A stretch of DNA of 64,000 nucleotides from Alphaproteobacteria bacterium (GTDB lineage: Bacteria > Pseudomonadota > Alphaproteobacteria > Reyranellales > Reyranellaceae): the NCBI GenBank assembly GCA_947474005.1, contig CANJHI010000001.1, forward strand, positions 27,803 to 91,802. Reading direction: 5' to 3'. The translations under genes were made by a program, and so were the position numbers. The number at the start of each line of letters is the position of its first letter. Position 1 is the stretch's first letter. Below are positions 39,076 to 47,793 of this stretch, one piece after another. The notes beneath the pieces were generated by a model. That model was not told the origin of the DNA. It saw only the letters and a list, made by a program, of their open reading frames with translations, and did not search any database.

Positions 39076-40083
39076 ATGCCGTTCACCCTCGATCTGCCCG
39101 TCTTCTTCGCCTTCATCATCGCCTTTGCGATCTATGCCTACGTCGTGATGGATGGCTTCGATCTCGGCATCGGCATCCTGTTCCCGATGATCCCCGCCGG
39201 CCGCGAGCGCGACAGCGCCATGAACTCCATCGCGCCGGTATGGGACGGCAACGAGACCTGGCTGGTGCTGGGCGGCGGTGGCCTGCTGGCGGCCTTTCCG
39301 CTGGCCTACGGCGTGATCTTCTCGGCACTCTATGCGCCGATCATCACCATGCTGCTGGCATTGGTGTTCCGCGGTGTCGCCTTCGAGTTCCGCTGGCGCG
39401 ATCCCGCGCACCGCGCCTATTGGGATGTCGCTTTCAACCTCGGCTCGGTGGTCGCCACGCTCGCACAGGGCATCACGCTCGGCGCTCTGCTGCAGGGGAT
39501 CGCGGTCCAGGACCGCGGCTATGCCGGCGGCTGGTTCGACTGGTTGACGCCGTTCAGCCTGCTGGTCGGTGTCAGCCTGGTCTTCGGCTATGGCCTGCTC
39601 GGCGCCACGTGGCTGATCATGAAGAGCGAGGGCTCGCTACAGGAGCGTTGCTACCGGCTCGCCTTCCGGCTGGGCATCGCGGTGATCCTGGCCATGGCGG
39701 CGGTGAGCGCCTGGACGCCGTTCCTGCGCGATGCCTACTGGCTGCGCTGGTTCGCCTGGCCCCAGGTCCTGTTCACGGCCCAGGTGCCGCTGCTGGTCGT
39801 CATCGCCTCGGCCACCTTCTTCGTGAGCCTGCGGCGCCAGCATCACTACACGCCGTTCTTGATGACGCTGGCCCTGTTCACCCTGGGGTTGGCCGGCCTC
39901 GGCATCAGCCTCTATCCCTACGTCGTGCCGCCGGTCATCTCGATCTGGGATGCTGCTGCGCCGCACGTCAGCCTGATGTTCATGCTGCCGGGCGTGCTGG
40001 TGATGGTGCCGATCATCCTCGCCTACACCGCCTATTCGTACTGGGTGTTCCGCGGCAAGACCGGTCATGAAGGCTATCACTGA
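39076..40083 (+). CDS. cydB: Cytochrome d ubiquinol oxidase subunit II
   Basis: YVVMDGFDLGIGILFP, APVWDGNETWLVLGGGGLLAAFPLAYGVIFSALYAPI; start corrected. Confidence 0.95.
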   Translation: MPFTLDLPVFFAFIIAFAIYAYVVMDGFDLGIGILFPMIPAGRERDSAMNSIAPVWDGNETWLVLGGGGLLAAFPLAYGVIFSALYAPIITMLLALVFRGVAFEFRWRDPAHRAYWDVAFNLGSVVATLAQGITLGALLQGIAVQDRGYAGGWFDWLTPFSLLVGVSLVFGYGLLGATWLIMKSEGSLQERCYRLAFRLGIAVILAMAAVSAWTPFLRDAYWLRWFAWPQVLFTAQVPLLVVIASATFFVSLRRQHHYTPFLMTLALFTLGLAGLGISLYPYVVPPVISIWDAAAPHVSLMFMLPGVLVMVPIILAYTAYSYWVFRGKTGHEGYH

Positions 40084-40201
40084 GGTGAATCCTCCAAGGA
40101 CAACGAGAACCCGCCAGCTTTTGTGGTTCGTGGGCCTGTGGGCCGCCGGTGTCGGCGTGACCGCGCTGGTGAGCTACGGCATCAGGTTCTGGCTGCGGTG
40201 A
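40067..40201 (+). CDS. DUF2474/CydX-like small membrane subunit of cytochrome bd
   Basis: Not in ORF track; MKAITEVNPPRTTRTRQLLWFVGLWAAGVGVTALVSYGIRFWLR (44 aa); one TM helix; overlaps the 3' end of cydB. Confidence 0.75.
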   Translation: MKAITEVNPPRTTRTRQLLWFVGLWAAGVGVTALVSYGIRFWLR

Positions 40202-40205
40202 TGCC

Positions 40206-40559
40206 CTAGGTCGTGCGCCGGTTCGGCCGGCAGTTGAAGGCCAGCGGCCGCGCGCTGCCGCCGATTTCGCGCAGGGTGGCGAGATCGTCGCGGCCCGCCC
40301 ATTCGTTGGTCGTGTCGACGTAGCGGAACCCCTGGTCGGTCGCCTGGTATTCGAGGCGCCAGGTTCTGCCGTCGAGCGTCACCGAGGCGCGGTTCTTGGC
40401 GTAGACCACCGCCACTTCCTTGCGGCCGTCGCAGATATAGGCAATGCCCTGTGGCGTCGGATCGTCGGGGGCGGGCCGGGGAATCAGGTTTGTCTGGAGT
40501 GGCTGCTCGGCGGTGCAGCCGCCCAGCAGGACAATCGCAACAATCGACAGGCGCTTCAT
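40206..40559 (-). CDS. Lipoprotein, MliC-like (lysozyme inhibitor) domain
   Basis: MKRLSIVAIVLLGGC lipobox; YICDGRKEVAVVYAKNRASVTLDGRTWRLEYQ. Confidence 0.6.
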   Translation of the reverse strand: MKRLSIVAIVLLGGCTAEQPLQTNLIPRPAPDDPTPQGIAYICDGRKEVAVVYAKNRASVTLDGRTWRLEYQATDQGFRYVDTTNEWAGRDDLATLREIGGSARPLAFNCRPNRRTT

Positions 40560-40612
40560 CCTGCGCTTTCCTCCCTAGGGCAGCACCTTAAGGAAATCGA
40601 GGGGACGTGCAA

Positions 40613-41407
40613 ATGCCACTCTTCAAACTGCATGATGGCGCCGAGCTCTACTACGAAAAGAACGGTAGCGGCCCGCCCTTGTTCCTGGTGCCGGGCTTGG
40701 GCGGGGACGGCCGCTTCTGGGGGGCCAATGTGGCCGAATTGGCCAAGCGCTTCACGGTGGTCGTGCACGATCATCGCGGCACCGGGCGCAGCACGCTGTC
40801 GCGGCTCACCTACAGCGTCGAGCAGATGGCCGACGATGCGCTGCAGCTGATCGAAGGCCTGGGCTACGACAAGGTGCACTGGTGCGGTCATTCGACCGGC
40901 GGTGCCATGGGCCAGGTGCTGGCGATCGACCATCCCGGCCGCATCGATCGCCTGGTGCTGAGCGCCACTTGGGCCCGGACCGATGTCTTCTTCCGCCGTT
41001 CGTTCGAGGTCCGCGCAATGATCTTGCGTGAACTGGGGCCGGCCGCCTATCAGAAGTCGAGTGCGCTGGCACTCAATTCGCCATGGTGGGTGCGCGATCA
41101 TGAGGCCGATCTGGCGGCAGCCGAGGCGAAGGCCAAGGAGACAATCCCGGAACCCGAGATCATGCTGTCGCGCATTGCCGCAATCATCGCGCACGACCGG
41201 TACGACCAGTTGCAGCAGGTGAAGGCGCGGACCCTGGCGATCTGCGCCCGGGACGATATGGTGACGCCGCTCTATTTCACGGAAGAGCTGGTACGATTGA
41301 TCTCTGAGGCTCGATCCTACGTGCTGCCCGATGGCGGCCACTTCTATCCGCACGTGCACGGTGCCGAATTTTGTCGTGTACTGACGTCCTTCCTGTTGGA
41401 GTCCTGA
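40613..41407 (+). CDS. Alpha/beta fold hydrolase
   Basis: MPLFKLHDGAELYYEKNGSGPPLFLVPGLGGDGRFW; VHWCGHSTGGAMGQVLA nucleophile elbow. Confidence 0.9.
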   Translation: MPLFKLHDGAELYYEKNGSGPPLFLVPGLGGDGRFWGANVAELAKRFTVVVHDHRGTGRSTLSRLTYSVEQMADDALQLIEGLGYDKVHWCGHSTGGAMGQVLAIDHPGRIDRLVLSATWARTDVFFRRSFEVRAMILRELGPAAYQKSSALALNSPWWVRDHEADLAAAEAKAKETIPEPEIMLSRIAAIIAHDRYDQLQQVKARTLAICARDDMVTPLYFTEELVRLISEARSYVLPDGGHFYPHVHGAEFCRVLTSFLLES

Positions 41408-41410
41408 TTC

Positions 41411-42586
41411 ATGAACATCGAGCCCAAGATCGCCGCCTTCGCTTCCGAGCTGACCGCCATCCGGCGCGACATCCACGCCCATCCCGAGCTCGGCTTCGAG
41501 GAGGAGCGGACCAGCACCATCGTGGCGCAGAAGCTGAAGGAGTGGGGCCTCGAGGTCACGACCGGCATCGGCAAGACCGGTGTCGTGGGCACCATCCGGG
41601 TCGGCAACAATCCGCGCGCGATAGGGCTGCGCGCCGACATGGACGCCCTGCCGATGGACGAGCTCAACACCTTCGACCATCGCAGCACGCACAAGGGCCG
41701 CATGCACGCCTGCGGCCACGACGGCCACACCACCATGCTGCTGGGCGCGGCAAAATATCTTTCGGCGACGCGCAACTTCGACGGCACCGTGCACCTCATC
41801 TTCCAGCCGGCCGAGGAAGGCCGCGGCGGCGCCGAGGCCATGGTCAAGGACGGGCTGTTCGACAAGTTTCCCTGCGAACAGATCTTCGGCATGCACAACC
41901 GGCCCAAACTCGACGTCGGCAAGTTCGCCATCCGCTCCGGCCCGCAGATGGCGGGCGGCGGCCTGTTCGACATCCACATCACCGGCAAGGGCGCGCACGG
42001 CGCGCGGCCGGAGAGCGGCATCGACCCGGTGATCATCGCCACGCAGATCATTTCTGCCCTGCAGACTGTGGTGTCGCGCAATGTCGCGGCACTCGACTCG
42101 GCGGTGATCTCGGTGACGCAGATGCATTCCGGCGACGCCTACAACGTCATCCCGCAGGAGGCCGTGCTGCGCGGCACTGTCCGCGCCTTCCGCAAGGAGA
42201 CGATGGCGCTGATCAAGGAGCGCATCGAGACGATCTCGGCCGGCATCGCGCACACGCTGGGTGGCAGCGCCAAGGCCGACGTGCGCATCGCCTTCCCACC
42301 GCTGGTGAACGACAAGGATGCGGTGAAGTTCATCGCCGATGTCGCCGCCGAAATCGTCGGGCCTGAGAACATGAACCGCGAGGGGCCGTACGTCATGGCC
42401 TCGGAGGACTTCTCCTACATGCTGGAGAAGGTGCCCGGCGCTTTCATCAACATCGGCAACGGCGGCGGCGAGGGTGGCTGCGAGGTGCACAATCCCAGCT
42501 ACGACTTCAACGACGAGATCCTGACCCTCGGCGCCACGCTGTGGTCGCGCGTGGTCGAGACCAAGCTGGCGAAGGACGCCCGATGA
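41411..42586 (+). CDS. M20 family amidohydrolase/metallopeptidase (hippurate hydrolase-like)
   Basis: 391 aa; LTAIRRDIHAHPELGFEEERTS, LRADMDALPMDE, HACGHDGHTTMLLGAAKYL, QPAEEGRGGAEAMV. Confidence 0.93.
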   Translation: MNIEPKIAAFASELTAIRRDIHAHPELGFEEERTSTIVAQKLKEWGLEVTTGIGKTGVVGTIRVGNNPRAIGLRADMDALPMDELNTFDHRSTHKGRMHACGHDGHTTMLLGAAKYLSATRNFDGTVHLIFQPAEEGRGGAEAMVKDGLFDKFPCEQIFGMHNRPKLDVGKFAIRSGPQMAGGGLFDIHITGKGAHGARPESGIDPVIIATQIISALQTVVSRNVAALDSAVISVTQMHSGDAYNVIPQEAVLRGTVRAFRKETMALIKERIETISAGIAHTLGGSAKADVRIAFPPLVNDKDAVKFIADVAAEIVGPENMNREGPYVMASEDFSYMLEKVPGAFINIGNGGGEGGCEVHNPSYDFNDEILTLGATLWSRVVETKLAKDAR

Positions 42587-42596
42587 GGGCCATACA

Positions 42597-43127
42597 GTGA
42601 CCGACAGCGCGACCAGCACCCGGCACTGGCTGCTCCGGGACCTGCCCTATGCGCTGATGCTGGCGCTGGCAGTGGGCGGCATCGTGCTCACCAGCTTCCG
42701 CGGCCCGACGACCTACTACTACTGGATGGCCCTCGCGCCGATCTATGGCTTGATCTGCGTGATCTCGGGATGGCGCATGCTCGAGACCGGCGCCGAGCGC
42801 ATGCAGCTGGTGCTGACCCAGGCGCTGCACTGGTTCGCCCTGGTGGCGGCGATGTGGCTGATGTTCCTCCCCGAGGTGCGCGGCGTCATCAACGATAACG
42901 CGACCAGTCTCGCCCTGCTGATCCTGCTGGCGCTCGGCACTTTCCTGGCCGGCGTGCATGCCCGGGTGTGGCGGATCAGTCTGGTCGGCGTCTTTCTCGC
43001 GATGTCGGTTCCGGCGGTGGCGTGGATCCAGGAGTCCGCCGTGCTGCTGCTGGTCGGCGGGCTGCTGGCGGTTGCCGTTGTCGCGGTTTTCTGGTGGCTG
43101 TGGCGGCGCGAAAGCGCGCGGCTGTGA
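42597..43127 (+). CDS. Hypothetical membrane protein
   Basis: 176 aa with several hydrophobic helices; GTG start. Confidence 0.7.
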   Translation: MTDSATSTRHWLLRDLPYALMLALAVGGIVLTSFRGPTTYYYWMALAPIYGLICVISGWRMLETGAERMQLVLTQALHWFALVAAMWLMFLPEVRGVINDNATSLALLILLALGTFLAGVHARVWRISLVGVFLAMSVPAVAWIQESAVLLLVGGLLAVAVVAVFWWLWRRESARL

Positions 43128-43720
43128 GCGAGATCGTTCTCTGGAGCGACTATGTGAGTCCCTATGCCTTCGTTGCCAAGGCGTGGGCCTATGAACTCGA
43201 GGCCGACTACGACATTCCCGTCCTGTGGCGGCCCTACACGCTCGACATCGCCTCTTTCCAGGGCTCGGTGGCCGAGCGCGATGCCCATCACTGGCGCCGC
43301 GTGCGCTACGCCTACATGGATGCGCGGCGCTTCGCCAACAAGCAGGGGCTCACCCTGATGGGGCCGAGGAAGATCTTTTACGCCCGGCCGATCAATGCCG
43401 GCATGCTCTATGCCCAGAAGCATGGTGTCTTCCGCGGCTACAACGACCGGGCGTTCGATCTCTTCTGGCGACGCGAACTCGATCCCGAGAGCCCCGAGGC
43501 CGTCGCCGCGGTGCTTGTCGCGGCAGGCGCACCTGCGGGTTTCGAAGACTTCCTCGCGGGCGAGGGTGGGACGGAGCACGACCGCCTGCGCGGCGAGGCC
43601 GAAGCTTCGGGTGTATTCGGCGTGCCCAGCTTCTCCTTTGACGGTGAGCTGTTCTGGGGCGGAGACCGGATCGGCCTGCTGCGCGAACGGCTCGACGAGA
43701 AGGGCGTGAAGCGGCGCTAG
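43124..43720 (+). CDS. DsbA-fold / 2-hydroxychromene-2-carboxylate isomerase-like protein
   Basis: GTG start overlapping the upstream stop; MSEIVLWSDYVSPYAFVAKAWAYELEADYDIPVLWRPYTLDIASF...GVFGVPSFSFDGELFWGGDRI. Confidence 0.8.
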   Translation: MSEIVLWSDYVSPYAFVAKAWAYELEADYDIPVLWRPYTLDIASFQGSVAERDAHHWRRVRYAYMDARRFANKQGLTLMGPRKIFYARPINAGMLYAQKHGVFRGYNDRAFDLFWRRELDPESPEAVAAVLVAAGAPAGFEDFLAGEGGTEHDRLRGEAEASGVFGVPSFSFDGELFWGGDRIGLLRERLDEKGVKRR

Positions 43721-43729
43721 GCGCCCAAT

Positions 43730-44116
43730 CTAGGCATCTGGTGGCTGGTCGATCGTGCGTTCGATGCGCTCGTGCAGGGTTTTGACGGCGCCGCGCTGCT
43801 TCTGCGCTCGCTCCTTGAGCAGCCGCTTGGCGCGCCGGAAGGCGTCGTTCACTGCGAATTGCGGGCTGGAGAAGCGGTCGTCGGCCTGGGGCGTATGGTC
43901 GATGTTGATGTCGATTCCGCCCGGCAAAGTCATGTGGATGTTGGCGCTGAACAGGCCACTGCTACGGTGATGCTTGTCGGGAATCTTGACCGCGACATGG
44001 CATGCGGTCATCCGGCCGTACAGTTGCTCCAGGGCCTCGACATGCCCGGTAATCATCTGGCTCAACGCATCGCTTGTATCGCCGCCCTGAAAGCTGATCT
44101 TGAGGGGTGTTTCCAT
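43730..44116 (-). CDS. HPF/RaiA family ribosome-associated protein
   Basis: 128 aa; PLKISFQGGDTSDALSQMITGHVEALEQLYGRMTACHVAVKIPDKHH; short form. Confidence 0.75.
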   Translation of the reverse strand: METPLKISFQGGDTSDALSQMITGHVEALEQLYGRMTACHVAVKIPDKHHRSSGLFSANIHMTLPGGIDINIDHTPQADDRFSSPQFAVNDAFRRAKRLLKERAQKQRGAVKTLHERIERTIDQPPDA

Positions 44117-44187
44117 GTCGATCCTCCCTGCGATGCTTCAACGTCCTTATTCAACGTGGGGCGTACGTGGTAGGTTGCAAGCGGCAA

Positions 44188-45147
44188 TTAAGGTGCCTTC
44201 GCCGGCAACCCTTGCGCCGCGAGATAGGCTTCCAGCGCGGCCGTCCATAGCGATGGCGCCGAACTGATCTGATGGCCGTTCAGACCGGCGGGCGGTTCGT
44301 ATTCGTGAAATGCACCCCTGCCGCCAGCCTGCTGGTACGCGGCGAAGTTCGAGCGGCTGTGCCACAGCGGATAGTACGGATCCTGGTCTCCATAGAGCCA
44401 GATCGTGGGCTGGCCGAAGGCGGCGCCGCGATTGAACAGGTTCGGGTTGATCACGCTCGCGTTGGCGCAGACTGACCCCCTCCAGCCGCCGACGAAGTTG
44501 ATCGCGGCGCGCGGTACGGCGGACTGGCGGGCGCTCCAGGCGATAGCGAGGATGCCGCCGCGCGACAGGCCGCCCACGGCGATGCGGGCGCGATCGACGA
44601 AGGGCTGTGCCAGGATCGTGGGTGTGATGGCATCGATGTCGCGCAATGCGCGTTCGGCGCCGGAAATTGAAAGCGTCGGATCGCAGCTATAACCCTGCTC
44701 GCGGTCGTTCGAGAGGCCTTCGTCATAGCGGCCCTCCGAGCCGCCGCGACCCCGTCGCGAGGGCAGCACCACGGCCCAGCCTCGCGCCGTGAACCATTGG
44801 GCGAGTGTCCTGGGATCGTAGGGCCGCGTGAAGATCGAGGGATCGTTGCCGCGGCCGGCCGAGCCATGATGGAAGATCAGGGTCGGGAAGGGGCCAGGGC
44901 CAGTCGGCTTGTAGGTGATGGTGGCAAGCTTCACATGCTCGCCGTCGATCATGACCGGCACCATCGCCCGATCTTGCGCGGCGACCGGGAGGGCCGCGAT
45001 CAGGCCAACAGCAAAGAAGAAGGAACTTAGTCTCCCGCCGTGGCGGCCGTGGTCGAGACGGTCTCGATCGGCCGGGCGACACGATGCGTCACCATGCTGT
45101 GATGCAGCGCACGGACGGTATCGCTTCCCCGGGTCAGGCAGAGCCAT
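44188..45147 (-). CDS. Secreted alpha/beta hydrolase (dienelactone hydrolase-like); start uncertain
   Basis: TLIFHHGSAGRG, ARIAVGGLSRGGILAIAWSARQ; true start may lie downstream since the ORF N-terminus overlaps the next gene. Confidence 0.75.
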   Translation of the reverse strand: MALPDPGKRYRPCAASQHGDASCRPADRDRLDHGRHGGRLSSFFFAVGLIAALPVAAQDRAMVPVMIDGEHVKLATITYKPTGPGPFPTLIFHHGSAGRGNDPSIFTRPYDPRTLAQWFTARGWAVVLPSRRGRGGSEGRYDEGLSNDREQGYSCDPTLSISGAERALRDIDAITPTILAQPFVDRARIAVGGLSRGGILAIAWSARQSAVPRAAINFVGGWRGSVCANASVINPNLFNRGAAFGQPTIWLYGDQDPYYPLWHSRSNFAAYQQAGGRGAFHEYEPPAGLNGHQISSAPSLWTAALEAYLAAQGLPAKAP

Positions 45148-45278
45148 GGGAAGAAACCATGCACGAAGCAGCCGAGGCTGCCTAGCAGCATGCGCCCGCC
45201 AAAACTGAAGGCCACCCCCATGTGCTGGAAGTAGGTCTCGTTGACCGTGGCGGGGTGAGCGGTGAAGCGGCGGATCAT
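45027..45278 (-). CDS. DUF6356-like small protein
   Basis: MIRRFTAHPATVNETYFQHMGVAFSFGGRMLLGSLGCFVHGFFPWLCLTRGSDTVRALHHSMVTHR. Confidence 0.65.
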   Translation of the reverse strand: MIRRFTAHPATVNETYFQHMGVAFSFGGRMLLGSLGCFVHGFFPWLCLTRGSDTVRALHHSMVTHRVARPIETVSTTAATAGD

Positions 45279-45368
45279 TGTTGAATTTTACCGGCTGTTT
45301 CAGGAAACGGCTTGCTACCTTTGCGCAATCCGGCCAAATTTTGAGAAATTCATTCTAAAGGACCGACG

Positions 45369-45848
45369 ATGGCCGCGAAATTGTCGCTGGATTCCTTCGA
45401 CAAGAAGATTCTGGATTGCCTGCAGGACAATTCGGACATGCCTCTCGCCGAGATCTCCCGCCGGGTCGGGCTGTCGACGACGCCGTGCTGGCGGCGCATC
45501 AACCGGCTGCAGGAGCAGGGCATCATCCGTGCGCGAGTGGCTCTGCTGAACCGCAAGGCGGTGAACGCCGGAGTGACGGTGTTCGTGGCTGTGCGCACTG
45601 CCCAGCACACGGCCGTATGGCTCGGCCGCTTCGCCAAGGCCGTGGCATCGTTTCCCGAAGTGATCGACTGCTACCGTATGAGCGGCGAGATCGACTATCT
45701 GATCCGCCTCGCGCTGCCCGACATCGAGGCCTACGACGCCTTCTACAAGCGCCTGATCGCCAAGGTCGACCTCAGCGACGTCACCTCCATGTTCGCCATG
45801 GAGGAAATCAAGTCCACCACGCGGCTCCCGCTTTCCTACCTCCCCTAG
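45369..45848 (+). CDS. Lrp/AsnC family transcriptional regulator
   Basis: 159 aa; LDSFDKKILDCLQDNSDMPLAEISRRVGLSTTPCWRRINRLQEQGIIRARVALLN. Confidence 0.95.
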   Translation: MAAKLSLDSFDKKILDCLQDNSDMPLAEISRRVGLSTTPCWRRINRLQEQGIIRARVALLNRKAVNAGVTVFVAVRTAQHTAVWLGRFAKAVASFPEVIDCYRMSGEIDYLIRLALPDIEAYDAFYKRLIAKVDLSDVTSMFAMEEIKSTTRLPLSYLP

Positions 45849-45909
45849 CCTCGGGCCGACCCGGGCTCTAGGATCGCCCCAGTTCGACCTAGGAAAAGCA
45901 GGGGAAACG

Positions 45910-46905
45910 ATGAACACGGGCCCGAATACTGGCAAGAATCGCAAGAAGGTGCTGATCGTCGGCCGCATGCCGCAGGCCGGCCTCGACGTCCTGAAGAAAC
46001 GCGACGACGTCGATTTCGAGATCCTGGCCGACGATACGGTTCCGTCGCTGCACCCCAAGCTCAAGGACGCCAATGCCGTGACCCTGGGCGGCACGGCCTT
46101 CCGCCAAGCCGAACTCGACGCCGCGCCCGGCATGATGGTGGTGGCCCGCCTCGGCGTCGGCTTCGATGCCGTCGAGGTGCCGGCCCTCAACAAGCGCAAG
46201 ATCCCGCTCATGACCACGGGCATCGCCAACTCCGTGTCGGTGGCCGAGCATGCGATGTACATGCTGCTGGCCTCGGCTCGCCTGGTGAAGAAGTACGACC
46301 GCTTCGTGCGCGAGGGCGGCTGGGGCCAGCGCCTCGCCGACCTGCCGGCCGATCTTTCCGGCAAGTCGATCCTGGTGGTCGGCATGGGCCGCATCGGCTC
46401 GCGCACCGTGAAGCGCTGCGCCGCCTTCGAGATGGACGTCCTCGTGCTCGACCCCAACATCTCCGAGGCCGAGATCAAGAAGGCAGGCGCCACCAAGGTG
46501 AAAGATCTGAAGGCAACCCTGCCCAAGGTCGACTTCGTCTCGGTGCATTGCCCCAAGGCGCCCGAGACGATCGACATGTTCAACACCGAGACGCTGGCGC
46601 TGATGAAGCCCGACGCCTTTCTGGTGAACACCGCGCGCGGCGGCATCATCAATGAGGACGCGCTCTACAAGGCGCTCTCCACCGGCAAGCTGCGCGGTGC
46701 CGGCCTCGACGTGCTCAACAAGGAGCCGCCCGATCCGACCAACAAGCTGTTCAGCCTGGAGAACGTGATCTTCAGCCCGCACATGGCCGGCGTCACCAAG
46801 GAAGCGAGCGACCGCATGGCGGTGACCGCCATCGAAAACATCCTGAGCGTCTTCGACGGCCGTCCCAACGCCGCCCATTGCGTGAACAAGGAAGTGCTGG
46901 GCTGA
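45910..46905 (+). CDS. D-isomer-specific 2-hydroxyacid dehydrogenase (phosphoglycerate dehydrogenase-like)
   Basis: 331 aa; ILVVGMGRIGSRTVKRCAAFEMDVLVLDP; HCPKAPETIDMFNTETLALMKPDAFLVNTARGGIINEDAL. Confidence 0.92.
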   Translation: MNTGPNTGKNRKKVLIVGRMPQAGLDVLKKRDDVDFEILADDTVPSLHPKLKDANAVTLGGTAFRQAELDAAPGMMVVARLGVGFDAVEVPALNKRKIPLMTTGIANSVSVAEHAMYMLLASARLVKKYDRFVREGGWGQRLADLPADLSGKSILVVGMGRIGSRTVKRCAAFEMDVLVLDPNISEAEIKKAGATKVKDLKATLPKVDFVSVHCPKAPETIDMFNTETLALMKPDAFLVNTARGGIINEDALYKALSTGKLRGAGLDVLNKEPPDPTNKLFSLENVIFSPHMAGVTKEASDRMAVTAIENILSVFDGRPNAAHCVNKEVLG

Positions 46906-46917
46906 CGCACCCTGTCG

Positions 46918-46956
46918 TCCTGAGTCGCGCGGGGGTTACCCCCGCGCGACTCAGGA
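46918..46956. terminator. Perfect 18-bp palindrome between convergent genes
   Basis: TCCTGAGTCGCGCGGGGG-TTA-CCCCCGCGCGACTCAGGA; no T tract. Confidence 0.6.
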
Positions 46957-46971
46957 TCACAAGGCTTCGTC

Positions 46972-47793
46972 CTAACCCTTCACGAACGCCAGCAAGTCGG
47001 CGTTGAGCTGGTCCTTGTGGATGATCGCGAGCCCATGAGGGCCGCCCGGATAGATCTTTAACGTGGCACCCTTGACCAGTTGCACCGAGTGCTGCGCGGC
47101 AGCGCCGATCGGCACGATCTGGTCGTCGTCGCCGTGGATCAGCAGCGTCGGCACGTCGAACTTCTTCAGGTCCTCGGTGAAATCGGTTTCCGAGAAAGCC
47201 TTGATGCAGTCGTACTGGCCTTTCAGCCCACCCATCATGCCCTGCAGCCAGAAACTGTCGCGCGTGCCCTGGCTCACCTTGGCGCCGGGACGGTTGGCGC
47301 CGAAGAACGGCGTGGTCAGGTCCTTGTAGAATTGTGAGCGGTCGGCGGCGACGCCCTTGCGGATGCCGTCGAACACATCGATCGGCAGGCCGCCGGGATT
47401 GGCCGCGGTCTTCAGCATGATCGGCGGCACGGCGCTCACCAGCACGGCCTTGGCGAGGCGCTTGGTGCCGTGGCGGCCGATGTAGCGCGCGACCTCGCCG
47501 CCGCCGGTCGAATGGCCGATCATCGTGGCGCCCTTGATGTCGAGCTTGTCCAAAAGCTCGGCGAGATCGTCGGCATACTGGTCCATGAAGTTGCCACCCC
47601 ACGGCTGGCCCGAGCGGCCATGGCCACGGCGGTCGTGTGCAATGGCGCGGAAGCCGTGCCCGGCAAGGAACATCGCCTGGTCGTCCCAGGCATCGGCCGA
47701 GAGCGGCCAGCCATGCGAGAAGATGACCGGCGTGCCAGTGCCCCAGTCCTTGTAGAAGATCTCGGTGCCGTCCTTGGTCGTGATGGTGCTCAT
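46972..47793 (-). CDS. Alpha/beta hydrolase (non-heme chloroperoxidase/esterase type)
   Basis: 273 aa; [55 protein letters not shown]. Confidence 0.93.
   Translation of the reverse strand: MSTITTKDGTEIFYKDWGTGTPVIFSHGWPLSADAWDDQAMFLAGHGFRAIAHDRRGHGRSGQPWGGNFMDQYADDLAELLDKLDIKGATMIGHSTGGGEVARYIGRHGTKRLAKAVLVSAVPPIMLKTAANPGGLPIDVFDGIRKGVAADRSQFYKDLTTPFFGANRPGAKVSQGTRDSFWLQGMMGGLKGQYDCIKAFSETDFTEDLKKFDVPTLLIHGDDDQIVPIGAAAQHSVQLVKGATLKIYPGGPHGLAIIHKDQLNADLLAFVKG

Noticed and set aside
40556-42619. 687-aa minus-strand ORF opposite the hydrolase and M20 genes
   Set aside because: Shadow ORF across two well-supported plus-strand genes.
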